Assembly: GCA_937890485.1 (NCBI GenBank)
Contig: CALBXN010000045.1
Location: forward strand, 1-7,059
DNA length: 7,059 nucleotides
Reading direction: 5' to 3'
DNA from: an uncultured Treponema sp.
Lineage (GTDB): Bacteria; Spirochaetota; Spirochaetia; Treponematales; Treponemataceae
Positions 1 to 6,117 of the stretch are shown here, piece by piece (position 1 is the first letter of the stretch; each line of letters opens with the position of its first letter). A model generated the notes under the pieces. That model saw only the letters and a program-made list of their open reading frames with translations, was not told the origin of the DNA and did not search any database. The translations under genes were made by a program, and so were the position numbers.

Positions 1-170
1 CTATATTCTTTTGTAATTTCGGTCCAACGACTTTTTCCATCTCCCACTTTATAAGTATCATTTGTTAAATTATAAACAACTTGACCTGGTAATAATATAT
101 CATTATTTTTTTTTAAATTTTCATATGTATCAGCATATGGACATAATGCAGTTTTATTATATTTTTTCAT
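1..170 (-). CDS. Phage-tail-fibre-like hypothetical protein, N-terminal part (runs off the window)
   Basis: The reading frame opens at the ATG at 170-168 on the minus strand, preceded by a strong AAAGGAGA ribosome binding site (about 179-186). It stays open for 56 codons to the window edge. The translation contains PGQVVYNLTNDTYKVGDGKS followed by RWTEI. This pattern, an 'acquired label' strand followed by a K-x-GDG-x-s-x-W turn, resembles the short N-terminal module of many phage tail-fibre, receptor-binding and collagen-like proteins, including the Mtd-type N-terminal domain. The gene starts 19 nt after the recombinase fragment's stop on the same strand, so the two probably belong to the same mobile element. 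The C-terminal part that would define function is not visible. The assignment rests on motif resemblance only, and the protein could equally be an uncharacterised cargo protein. Confidence 0.6.
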   Translation of the reverse strand, partial: MKKYNKTALCPYADTYENLKKNNDILLPGQVVYNLTNDTYKVGDGKSRWTEITKEY

Positions 171-505
171 AATGTACATCTCCTTTTTATTAATCTTCAT
201 CTTCGTCTAAAAGTTTTTTATTAATTATATCCTGAAGTTTTTGACTATCTTTCCATTCCATTTCAGAATCTTCAATATCATTATAAATTTTATACATATC
301 CGCAGAACTCCAACCCATAAAAGCAATAATAAAATCACTACCTAAGCCTAATTTTGTCAAATAAGTAACAAGATTATGACGAAGACAATGTAAATATACA
401 GTCTTATCAACAATTTTACTCCATTTATCTGCCCAATTTCTAATTACATGCTGAGTAGCTCTTTCTCCATTCTTTTTTATAAAACATAAAAAACCTCTTT
501 TATTT
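1..505. mobile_element. End of a putative prophage or integrative element
   Basis: This segment carries a tyrosine recombinase fragment followed on the same minus strand by the start of a phage-tail-like protein. It looks more AT-rich than the housekeeping genes to its right. It stops abruptly where dnaK sequence begins, at about 480-520. An integrase next to the junction with a core gene is typical of one end of an integrated element. Here, however, the integrase lacks its N-terminal half, so the end is not a simple attachment site. No direct repeat that could serve as an att core was recognised within the window; the other end lies outside it. The extent is approximate. Confidence 0.5.
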
Positions 506-507
506 TT
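190..507 (-). pseudogene. Tyrosine recombinase / phage integrase, 5'-truncated C-terminal fragment
   Basis: The frame is open for 105 codons from 507 down to 193 and ends at TAA (192-190). It has no plausible start codon, because the frame is bounded upstream by TGA at 510-508. The translation carries the C-terminal half of a tyrosine recombinase catalytic domain. HCLRH supplies the H-x-x-R pair (His40 and Arg43 of the fragment), GWSS has Trp66 in the H/W position, and Tyr75 in MYKIYND sits nine residues later, the normal distance to the nucleophile. An acidic tail (DEDED) follows. The N-terminal core-binding domain and the first catalytic arginine are missing, so the fragment should be inactive. 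The missing part is replaced by dnaK sequence on the opposite strand. A rearrangement scar or an assembly chimera would both produce this arrangement. Confidence 0.8.
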
Positions 508-509
508 TC

Positions 510-746
510 AGAAAGAATTTCGAAGAAGAATTAGAACAATTTGATAAAGAAAACTTTGTTGTAGCAATAGATACAGCAAATGGTGCAACATATAAAATTG
601 CAGAAGAAGTTTACAAACAACAAGCTGCAAATGGTCAACCAGGACCAGATATGGGCGGTGCTGATGCTTCTGCAAATGCTTCATCAGGTCCAGAAAAAGG
701 TACTGCTGATGATGTTGACTACGAAGTAGTTGATGACGATAAATAA
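510..746 (+). pseudogene. dnaK: dnaK 3' fragment: end of the helical lid and C-terminal tail of DnaK/Hsp70
   Basis: The frame ends at TAA 744-746 and encodes about 78 residues matching the end of the DnaK lid and its disordered tail. The segment DKENF...TYKIAEEVYKQQ aligns without gaps to the last lid helix of E. coli DnaK (EDKAA...QKLMEIAQQQ). It is followed by a Gly/Ala/Ser-rich linker and the conserved acidic terminus (DDVDYEVVDDDK), which binds co-chaperones. The nucleotide-binding and substrate-binding domains are absent. The frame is closed by a stop at 480-482, has no ATG near its start, and upstream sequence is recombinase on the other strand. The position just before dnaJ is the normal dnaK place. 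It is either a displaced 3' remnant left by element integration, with intact dnaK elsewhere, or the product of a rearrangement or misassembly. Confidence 0.8.
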
Positions 747-771
747 CATTTTTATCGTTGCTTAGCTTTAT

Positions 772-820
772 AGCCACAGTGGCAGTTTTTAGAATTTTTC
801 TAAACTGTTTTACTGTGGCT
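772..820 (+). terminator. Long hairpin between dnaK and dnaJ, probable terminator or processing site
   Basis: A 9-bp outer stem (AGCCACAGT 772-780 with ACTGTGGCT 812-820) encloses an inner stem. In it, CAGTTT plus AGAA (783-788, 791-794) pairs with TTCTAAACTG (798-807), with a TT bulge and a three-base loop. The structure sits 25 nt after the dnaK stop. The downstream tract (TTATTAT) is only moderately U-rich, so termination may be partial. The hairpin could instead act as an mRNA processing or stability element between the two chaperone genes. Confidence 0.65.
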
Positions 821-830
821 TTATTATGTA

Positions 831-859
831 TTGCTTGTAATTTATGTTTTTTTTATGAT
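831..859 (+). promoter_or_regulatory. Predicted sigma-70-type promoter of dnaJ
   Basis: TTGCTT (831-836) and TATGAT (854-859) are separated by exactly 17 bp, giving a good housekeeping promoter with an expected start near 866. It lies after the hairpin at 772-820 and supports separate transcription of dnaJ. No CIRCE-type inverted repeat (TTAGCACTC...GAGTGCTAA) is visible here, so HrcA control is not indicated. Confidence 0.5.
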
Positions 860-881
860 ATATTAAATAATCCTGATTTTC

Positions 882-887
882 AGAAGG
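882..887 (+). promoter_or_regulatory. Ribosome binding site of dnaJ
   Basis: AGAAGG lies 9 nt before the ATG at 897. It supports that start, which also gives the canonical MAKRDYYEVLG N-terminus. Confidence 0.6.
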
Positions 888-896
888 TATTTATAA

Positions 897-2021
897 ATGG
901 CAAAGCGTGATTATTACGAAGTTTTAGGTGTACAAAAAGGTGCAACTAAAGATGAAATTAAAAAAGGATACAGAAAATTAGCTATCCAATATCATCCTGA
1001 CAAAAATCCTGGAAACAAAGAAGCCGAAGATAAATTTAAAGAAGCAACCGAAGCATACGAAGTTCTTTCTGATGATGAAAAACGCCAAATCTATGATCAA
1101 TATGGCTTTGCAGGTTTAGATGGAATGGGTGGTGGCAGTGGAGGTTTTAATACTGGAAACTTCCGCGATTTTGATGATATTTTTGGTGATTTTGGTAGCG
1201 TTTTTGAAAATATTTTTGGCGGTGGTCATCGTCGTGCTTCAAGAGAATCAGAGACTAATAAAGGGGCAAATTTAAGATACGATTTAGAAATTTCTTTTCA
1301 AGATGCTGTCTTCGGAACAAAGTGTGAAATTTCATTTAATCATGATGAAACTTGTACAAGTTGTGGTGGAACAGGTGGTGCAAAAGGTGCTTCACGAAAA
1401 ACATGTCCAACTTGTCAAGGAGCAGGGCAGGTAAGACGAAGTGCTGGTTTCTTTTCTATGGCACAGTCTTGTCCAACTTGTCACGGTGTGGGTTCTGTAA
1501 TCGATAATCCTTGTTCAGATTGTTCTGGAACTGGAGTTAAATCTAAAAAACGAAAAATCATTGTAACAATTCCAGCTGGTGTTGATGATGGAAAACGAAT
1601 TGCAATTCCTCGACAAGGTCATGCAGGTAGAAATGGTGGTGTTCCAGGGGATTTATTTGTATTCATTCATGTAAAGCCTCATGAAAGTTTTGAACGAAGT
1701 GGACAAGATTTATATTGTGCCATTCCTGTAACTGTTCCTCAAGCTGCTTTAGGAACAGATTTGTTTGTTACAACTCTTGATAATAGAAAAATTAAGGTGA
1801 AAATTCCTGCTGGAGTTCAAAATGGAAAACTTCTTCGTTTAAAGGACGAAGGTGTTCCTCTCATCAATTCGAATAGAAAAGGGGATTTGTATATAAAAAT
1901 TGTCATTCAAACTCCTTCAAGACTTTCACAAAAAGAAAAGAATTTATACGAAGAACTTGCAAAAATTGAAGGTGCGTCAACTTCTCCAAAATTGATGAAA
2001 CTTTCAGAGTTAAGAGATTAA
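897..2021 (+). CDS. dnaJ: Chaperone protein DnaJ (type I Hsp40)
   Basis: This is the cytoplasmic co-chaperone that delivers unfolded clients to DnaK and stimulates its ATPase. At 374 residues it is complete and of normal length. The J domain spans residues 1-70, with the essential HPD at 33-35. A Gly/Phe-rich region (about 76-110, DIFGDFG...ENIFGGG) follows. The zinc-binding domain has four CxxCxGxG repeats starting at Cys153, Cys170, Cys192 and Cys206, all eight cysteines intact. Two beta-barrel client-binding domains and a dimerisation tail (about 215-374) complete the protein. The gene follows a dnaK remnant in the usual dnaK-dnaJ order, but it has its own promoter and is bracketed by hairpins, so it is probably transcribed alone. 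Nothing in it looks degraded. The wording of the J domain and G/F region resembles treponemal DnaJ. Confidence 0.97.
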   Translation: MAKRDYYEVLGVQKGATKDEIKKGYRKLAIQYHPDKNPGNKEAEDKFKEATEAYEVLSDDEKRQIYDQYGFAGLDGMGGGSGGFNTGNFRDFDDIFGDFGSVFENIFGGGHRRASRESETNKGANLRYDLEISFQDAVFGTKCEISFNHDETCTSCGGTGGAKGASRKTCPTCQGAGQVRRSAGFFSMAQSCPTCHGVGSVIDNPCSDCSGTGVKSKKRKIIVTIPAGVDDGKRIAIPRQGHAGRNGGVPGDLFVFIHVKPHESFERSGQDLYCAIPVTVPQAALGTDLFVTTLDNRKIKVKIPAGVQNGKLLRLKDEGVPLINSNRKGDLYIKIVIQTPSRLSQKEKNLYEELAKIEGASTSPKLMKLSELRD

Positions 2022-2043
2022 TTTTTTGTTATTTTGATGCTAC

Positions 2044-2100
2044 AAGGGGATAAATTTTCTTTATTGAAGATTTGTCCCCTTATTATTTTTCACTTTTTTT
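2044..2100 (+). terminator. Rho-independent terminator after dnaJ
   Basis: AAGGGGATAAA (2044-2054) pairs with TTTGTCCCCTT (2071-2081) through one G-U wobble. A 16-nt loop, itself able to pair TTC with GAA, separates the arms. U-rich tracts (TATTATTTTTCAC, then seven T's) follow. It begins 22 nt after the dnaJ stop and separates dnaJ from the next operon. Confidence 0.8.
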
Positions 2101-2140
2101 ACTTTTTTGATAAAATTTTCTACCTATTTTTTAAAACCTA

Positions 2141-2149
2141 TGTTATAAT
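2141..2149 (+). promoter_or_regulatory. Extended -10 promoter of the phosphatase-STAS-carboxypeptidase operon
   Basis: TGTTATAAT gives a consensus TATAAT (2144-2149) with the TGn extension at 2141-2143. No good -35 box lies 16-18 bp upstream (TACCTA at 2121-2126 is poor), as is common for extended -10 promoters. The expected transcript start, about 2155-2157, coincides with the left arm of the stem-loop at 2156-2179. Confidence 0.6.
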
Positions 2150-2155
2150 AAATTG

Positions 2156-2179
2156 ATATGCCGTCAAAATTTGGCATAT
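2156..2179 (+). promoter_or_regulatory. Stem-loop at the 5' end of the operon transcript (or operator)
   Basis: ATATGCC (2156-2162) and GGCATAT (2173-2179) form a perfect 7-bp inverted repeat around a 10-nt spacer. It overlaps the predicted transcription start. As RNA it would be a 5'-terminal hairpin that could protect the message from decay. As DNA it is well placed for a repressor. The sequence alone does not decide between these. Confidence 0.45.
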
Positions 2180-2192
2180 ATCTATTTTTATT

Positions 2193-2198
2193 AGAGGA
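2193..2198 (+). promoter_or_regulatory. Ribosome binding site of the first phosphatase gene
   Basis: AGAGGA lies 6 nt before the ATG at 2205 and fixes that start. Confidence 0.6.
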
Positions 2199-2204
2199 CT
2201 GTTT

Positions 2205-3587
2205 ATGTATAAAGCTCAAAGACGTTTAGTAGTATTCGGCGTTAACATTTTAACAGGAATGCTATTTGTTCTTCTATCTCTTTTATTACTACCTGAGGGT
2301 TCATTTTTATCTGCTCTTATCATAGGCATAATAGTTTTTGTTATCATGCAAATAGCAGGATCTAAAGTTACTGAATCTTTGGTTTCAAAAGTAAAAAATA
2401 AGGCAATGAATACGAAGGAAACAGCTCTTATTACTTCTTTTATTAATAAGTTGCGTTTTAGTTATACAGTAGATGATTTGATAGATGCAATTCATACTGA
2501 ATTAGAAGATAAAGGAGACTGTTCCGTTCTTTATATCGATAAAGAAAATAATTATGTTATCTATAACAGTCCAGATAGATTAACTTGTTCTGATGATACA
2601 ACACACGTTCTTGAATTGAACTACTCAGAACGTTGGGATGATGGTATCTTCTTTATGGATGCAGATTTTGGTATTGTTTCATCAATCAAAGATGCACGAG
2701 GTTTCTTTTTAGTATATGGGAAAAAACATTTATATGTATTCTGTAAATATACAAGACTTTTTGATCCAATAGTTTACAAATGGTTAGAAAACGAATTTGC
2801 TCGTTTTGAAGAGAGACGAAAAACCATTGCTAATTTAAGTGAAATTGCTGAACTTTCAAAAGAATGGGCATTGCTTGCTGAAACTCAGGTTTCTTTCTTG
2901 CCTCCAAAAATGCCAGATGTACCTGGTATGGATTTTGCCGCCTATTTCCGTCCTCTTGTTAACGTATCTGGAGACTATTACACAGTTCTACCAATTGATG
3001 AACATAAAACACTTGTAATGCTTGGGGACGTTTCTGGAAAAGGTCTTGCTGCTGCTTTGGTTATGGGTTTGGTTATGAACACAGTAAAAATCATGCAGAA
3101 TCCAGAAGATTTGGCAACTACAATTACTGCTATAGACCGTGCTATTAAGGGAATGCACTTACAAGATAAATATACAGTTGTTTTTATCGGAATTATTGAC
3201 ACAGAGAAAATGTGTATTCGCTATATCAACGCTTCTATGTCTGACCCTGTTGTTATTTCTAATCAAGGTGATGGATATAAAATTAAGGAATTGACTTCTA
3301 ACTGTTCTGTTGTTGGTATTATCGAACTTGACGAATTAGTTGTAGCTGAACATCCACTTCACAAAGGAGATGTTATTCTTATGGCATCTGATGGTGTATC
3401 AGAAGTTATGGATGAAAGTGGTGAAGAACTTGGAAATACTCAGTTGTATGCAGATACACTTATGACAAGTGCAACAAAATCTGCACATCAATTTGTTGAC
3501 GATATTGCCAATCTTGTTCTTACATACAATGGTGATAAAAAACTCCGTGACGACGTAACAATGCTTGTTGCAAAAATTGAGAGGTAA
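2205..3587 (+). CDS. Membrane-anchored PP2C/SpoIIE-family serine phosphatase (RsbU-like)
   Basis: This predicted phosphoserine phosphatase would dephosphorylate a STAS anti-sigma-factor antagonist, here most likely the product of 5790-6116. The 460 residues start with two membrane helices (about 8-29 and 33-52) joined by a short turn, so the rest is probably cytoplasmic. Residues about 70-200 form an alpha/beta region that looks like a degenerate GAF-type sensor, although I cannot name the family firmly. A helical linker (about 200-228) leads into the PP2C/SpoIIE domain (about 230-458). Metal-binding acidic residues are present: Asp257 in VSGDYY, Asp275 in GDVSGKG, Asp396 in ASDGVSE and Asp449/Asp450 in RDDVTM. 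It should therefore be catalytically active. The usual N-A-G-H segment is replaced by INASMSDP (341-348). The gene is first in the operon, three bases before the second phosphatase gene. Confidence 0.9.
   Translation: MYKAQRRLVVFGVNILTGMLFVLLSLLLLPEGSFLSALIIGIIVFVIMQIAGSKVTESLVSKVKNKAMNTKETALITSFINKLRFSYTVDDLIDAIHTELEDKGDCSVLYIDKENNYVIYNSPDRLTCSDDTTHVLELNYSERWDDGIFFMDADFGIVSSIKDARGFFLVYGKKHLYVFCKYTRLFDPIVYKWLENEFARFEERRKTIANLSEIAELSKEWALLAETQVSFLPPKMPDVPGMDFAAYFRPLVNVSGDYYTVLPIDEHKTLVMLGDVSGKGLAAALVMGLVMNTVKIMQNPEDLATTITAIDRAIKGMHLQDKYTVVFIGIIDTEKMCIRYINASMSDPVVISNQGDGYKIKELTSNCSVVGIIELDELVVAEHPLHKGDVILMASDGVSEVMDESGEELGNTQLYADTLMTSATKSAHQFVDDIANLVLTYNGDKKLRDDVTMLVAKIER
3579..3584 (+). promoter_or_regulatory. 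Ribosome binding site inside the preceding gene's last codons
   Basis: GAGAGG covers the last codons of the first phosphatase gene and lies 6 nt before the ATG at 3591. Translation of the two phosphatases is therefore probably coupled. Confidence 0.6.
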
Positions 3588-3590
3588 AAG

Positions 3591-5777
3591 ATGATTTTTG
3601 TTATATTAAATATTTTATTTGCAGTATTTCTCATCTGGTTTACAATGATGATTGATGTTAAATCAGATGAAGGAAGAATTCGTCCTTTAATCAATATTAC
3701 ATTGTTTACGAGTGTAGTTGCTTTATTTAATGCGGCTAGTATCATGCTTTCATTTTTTAATAACACAAAAATCTCTTCTGTAATGGGAATTTTGATGTTG
3801 TTAATGAGTGCATTGTTATCTGTAAATTTTGCTTTGTACAGTTTTATGTATCCAAAGTTTAAAACTGGTTTTTTGTCTTTATTTTTCCAAGTTTTATTTA
3901 TTGGATTAGCTGTATATATTTTGTTTTTCCAGTTTGGATCTCTAACTGTTACACAAGAACATGGTATTGTTATTACAGGAAAACCAATTAATATAAATCT
4001 TCCAATTTCAATTGTAGGTATGCCTGAGTTGACTTGGATGCATTTGTACTTTGTTGTTTACTTAGGATTATTACCATTGCTTAGTGTGTTTGCTTTATTG
4101 GTGAAAATGTTTGCTGGTATAAATGTTGTTTATAAACAACAAACATTGTTTACAATTTTTAGTGTACTAATTGTTTGGATTTTAACAGGATTATTATATT
4201 GGGTTTCAAATAATGTTCCTGCTTTTGCAATGTACGATACTTTATTTACAGCTGGTCTTGTATTAATGGTATTGATGTTGTATAAGTCAGTAACTCTTTC
4301 AGAATCATTTGATGTAAAAACTACTCTAATTTCTTTAGCAAAGTTTTTCTATACATTCCTTTTTGAAGCTATTTTAGCTGGTGTTTTATTTGCCTTGTTA
4401 TTGCCTTTAAGAAAAGAACAACCAATTCAATTTGTTTTATTCTATCTTTTAGGTGTGTTAGTAATTCTATTTGTAGGCTACAATCTTGCAAAATTTTTCA
4501 ATGGAAGAACTAAAAATCATGATAGTAAGTATTCAAGACGCTTGGAAGAAAAACTTGCAAATATCGATTACGAAGACTCTTCAGATGTTGTAACTCAGAA
4601 TGTTGTAAATATTTTACAAGAAACTTTGGATGTTTCCTCTGTTGAAATTTTAATTGAGTTAAAAGAACGCTTCCTTTCTGTTGCGTACAGTTCAACTGGT
4701 TTGGAAGTAGAACTTCCTCTTGATACAAATGCTTTTGATCTTTTATTAAATGCAAACCGTTCTGTAGTGTTCAAATCTCATATTGAATCTGACCATATTT
4801 ATCAAGGTGTTCAAAATGAATTAACAGGATTATTTGAAAAAACAAAATCAGAAGCTCTCATTCTTTTGCGAGAAGGTCGACATATTTTTGGTGTGTTATT
4901 TTTAGGTGCAAAACGCAATGGTGGTGCTTATTCAGATTACGACTTTGAAACATTCCAGAATTTGTATTCATACTTCTTCGTTATTGGTTATTATATGAAG
5001 AATATTGCAAACGAATCTGTTGTTGGTACTGTTATTAGAGAACTTCAGATGTCTGGACAGATTATTCAGTCTATTCAGGAAAATATCGATGTTATCAACA
5101 ATCCAAAAGTAGATGTTGGATATATCTCAGTTTCTGCACATAACCTTGGTGGTGAATTTGTTGACTTTATCAGACTTACAGATGAACGCTATATCATGGT
5201 AATTGGTGACGTAAGTGGTAAAGGTATTAACGCAAGTATGTCTATGGTTATCTTGAAATCTCTTATCAGAACTTTCTTGAGTGAAACAAAAGATTTCAAG
5301 GAGTTGGTACAGAAAGTAAACTACTTTATCCGAATGAATCTACCAAAGGGAACTTTCTTGGCTGGACTTTTTGCCTTAGTAGATTTTAAAGAAAATACAA
5401 TGTACTACATTAACTGTGGAGTTCCTGCGTTGTTCATGTATAACCAAGCTTACAACAATGTTATCGAAATTCAAGGTGATGGACGTATCCTAGGATTTGT
5501 TAAAGACGTATCTAAGATTTTGAAAGTTAAGAAGGTAAAACTTAACCCAGGTGATATTATTGTTGCTTGTACAGACGGTCTTATTGATTCAGAATCTTTG
5601 CGTGGTGAACCATTTGGAAAGGATAGAGTTCAAAAATCTATTCATGAAAATATGGCATATCCTGCTGATAAAATGGCAAAATTCTTACATTCTGAACTTC
5701 TTGAATTTACTTCAAAAGAACTTGAAGATGACTTGAGTGTTATCGCAGTAAAATATCTTAAGAATGTAAAGGCTTAA
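3591..5777 (+). CDS. Polytopic membrane GAF-SpoIIE phosphatase (RsbU-like sensor phosphatase)
   Basis: This 728-residue protein appears to be a membrane sensor phosphatase of the partner-switching type. The N-terminal 300 residues hold about nine hydrophobic helices (near 1-20, 33-55, 63-86, 93-115, 150-172, 185-205, 212-232, 250-273 and 278-302). A non-membrane loop at about 116-148 may face the periplasm. A charged linker (305-330) precedes a GAF domain (about 330-470, ending in the typical GVLFLGAKRNGGAYSDYD strand and helix). A signalling helix leads to the SpoIIE/PP2C domain (about 500-725). GDVSGKG (Asp540), CTDGLID (Asp662) and EDDLSV (Asp713/Asp714) are intact. The first metal-site aspartate is replaced by Glu522 in LGGEFVD, which may lower or alter activity. 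The gene sits between the first phosphatase (3 nt before it) and the STAS gene (12 nt after it). Its signal is unknown. Confidence 0.9.
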   Translation: MIFVILNILFAVFLIWFTMMIDVKSDEGRIRPLINITLFTSVVALFNAASIMLSFFNNTKISSVMGILMLLMSALLSVNFALYSFMYPKFKTGFLSLFFQVLFIGLAVYILFFQFGSLTVTQEHGIVITGKPININLPISIVGMPELTWMHLYFVVYLGLLPLLSVFALLVKMFAGINVVYKQQTLFTIFSVLIVWILTGLLYWVSNNVPAFAMYDTLFTAGLVLMVLMLYKSVTLSESFDVKTTLISLAKFFYTFLFEAILAGVLFALLLPLRKEQPIQFVLFYLLGVLVILFVGYNLAKFFNGRTKNHDSKYSRRLEEKLANIDYEDSSDVVTQNVVNILQETLDVSSVEILIELKERFLSVAYSSTGLEVELPLDTNAFDLLLNANRSVVFKSHIESDHIYQGVQNELTGLFEKTKSEALILLREGRHIFGVLFLGAKRNGGAYSDYDFETFQNLYSYFFVIGYYMKNIANESVVGTVIRELQMSGQIIQSIQENIDVINNPKVDVGYISVSAHNLGGEFVDFIRLTDERYIMVIGDVSGKGINASMSMVILKSLIRTFLSETKDFKELVQKVNYFIRMNLPKGTFLAGLFALVDFKENTMYYINCGVPALFMYNQAYNNVIEIQGDGRILGFVKDVSKILKVKKVKLNPGDIIVACTDGLIDSESLRGEPFGKDRVQKSIHENMAYPADKMAKFLHSELLEFTSKELEDDLSVIAVKYLKNVKA

Positions 5778-5779
5778 TT

Positions 5780-5784
5780 GGAGG
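5780..5784 (+). promoter_or_regulatory. Strong ribosome binding site of the STAS gene
   Basis: GGAGG lies 5 nt before the ATG at 5790. It is the best Shine-Dalgarno sequence in the operon, consistent with a need for more antagonist than phosphatase. Confidence 0.65.
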
Positions 5785-5789
5785 ATTAA

Positions 5790-6116
5790 ATGGATCAGGT
5801 CACACTTGTTGAAAAAAAAGGTGCTAACTACGTTTTATTAGAAGTTGCAGGTACTATAAATTCATATACTTTTACAGATTTCCAAACTAAAGTATACGCT
5901 TTAGTAAAAGATACAAATCTTGTTTTAGATTTATCAGAAGTAAATAAAATGGATTCATCTGGTTTAGGTGTAATTTTGGCTGCTTACAATGATGCTGAAG
6001 ACCACAATTATAAAGTGTATATCATGCGACCTTCTAGTGCCGCCAGAAAATCAATTGAATCTACTGGCTTTTTGGATATGTTCCCAATAATCCAATCTGT
6101 AACGGAAGTTGTGTAG
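5790..6116 (+). CDS. STAS-domain anti-sigma-factor antagonist (RsbV/SpoIIAA-like)
   Basis: At 108 residues this is a stand-alone STAS domain of normal length. The hallmark DSSGLGVIL occupies 55-63. By comparison with SpoIIAA and RsbV, the second serine (Ser57) is the one phosphorylated by the partner kinase and dephosphorylated by an RsbU/SpoIIE phosphatase. The fold elements are in order: strand VLLEVAGTI, helix FTDFQTKVYALV, strand NLVLDLSEV, the phosphorylation loop and helix, strand KVYIMRPS, and a final helix KSIESTGFLDMF. In the unphosphorylated state it would bind an RsbW-like kinase and free that kinase's target. No kinase gene is in the window, so its target (a sigma factor or another output) cannot be read here. 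It follows two cognate-looking phosphatases and is only 1 nt from the carboxypeptidase gene. Confidence 0.95.
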   Translation: MDQVTLVEKKGANYVLLEVAGTINSYTFTDFQTKVYALVKDTNLVLDLSEVNKMDSSGLGVILAAYNDAEDHNYKVYIMRPSSAARKSIESTGFLDMFPIIQSVTEVV

Positions 6117-6117
6117 A

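Noticed and set aside
1..505. CRISPR array or diversity-generating retroelement within the window
   Set aside because: No repeat-spacer structure, template/variable repeat pair or reverse transcriptase is visible in this stretch.
508..777. Minus-strand open frame of 89 codons opposite the dnaK fragment
   Set aside because: The translation is low-complexity, rich in Leu, His and Gln, with no recognisable domain. The plus strand clearly encodes the DnaK lid and tail.
747..896. CIRCE/HrcA operator before dnaJ
   Set aside because: No TTAGCACTC-like half-sites are present. The inverted repeat there is unrelated in sequence and looks like a hairpin terminator.
2978..3766. Minus-strand open frames opposite the phosphatase genes
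   Set aside because: They are antisense shadows of well-supported coding regions, with no ribosome binding site or domain signal.
4510..4755. Minus-strand open frame inside the second phosphatase gene
   Set aside because: It is an antisense shadow of the GAF-domain coding region.
5551..5736. Plus-strand out-of-frame open frame in the end of the second phosphatase gene
   Set aside because: It lies wholly within the SpoIIE domain in another frame and gives a Leu-rich peptide without features.
2205..5777. Recent tandem duplication of one phosphatase gene
   Set aside because: The two proteins share only the catalytic motifs. Their N-terminal architectures, lengths and active-site variants differ, so any duplication is ancient.
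6109..6117. TTG start for the carboxypeptidase gene
   Set aside because: The TTG directly abuts the GGAAG site. The ATG at 6118 has proper spacing and gives a cleaner signal peptide.
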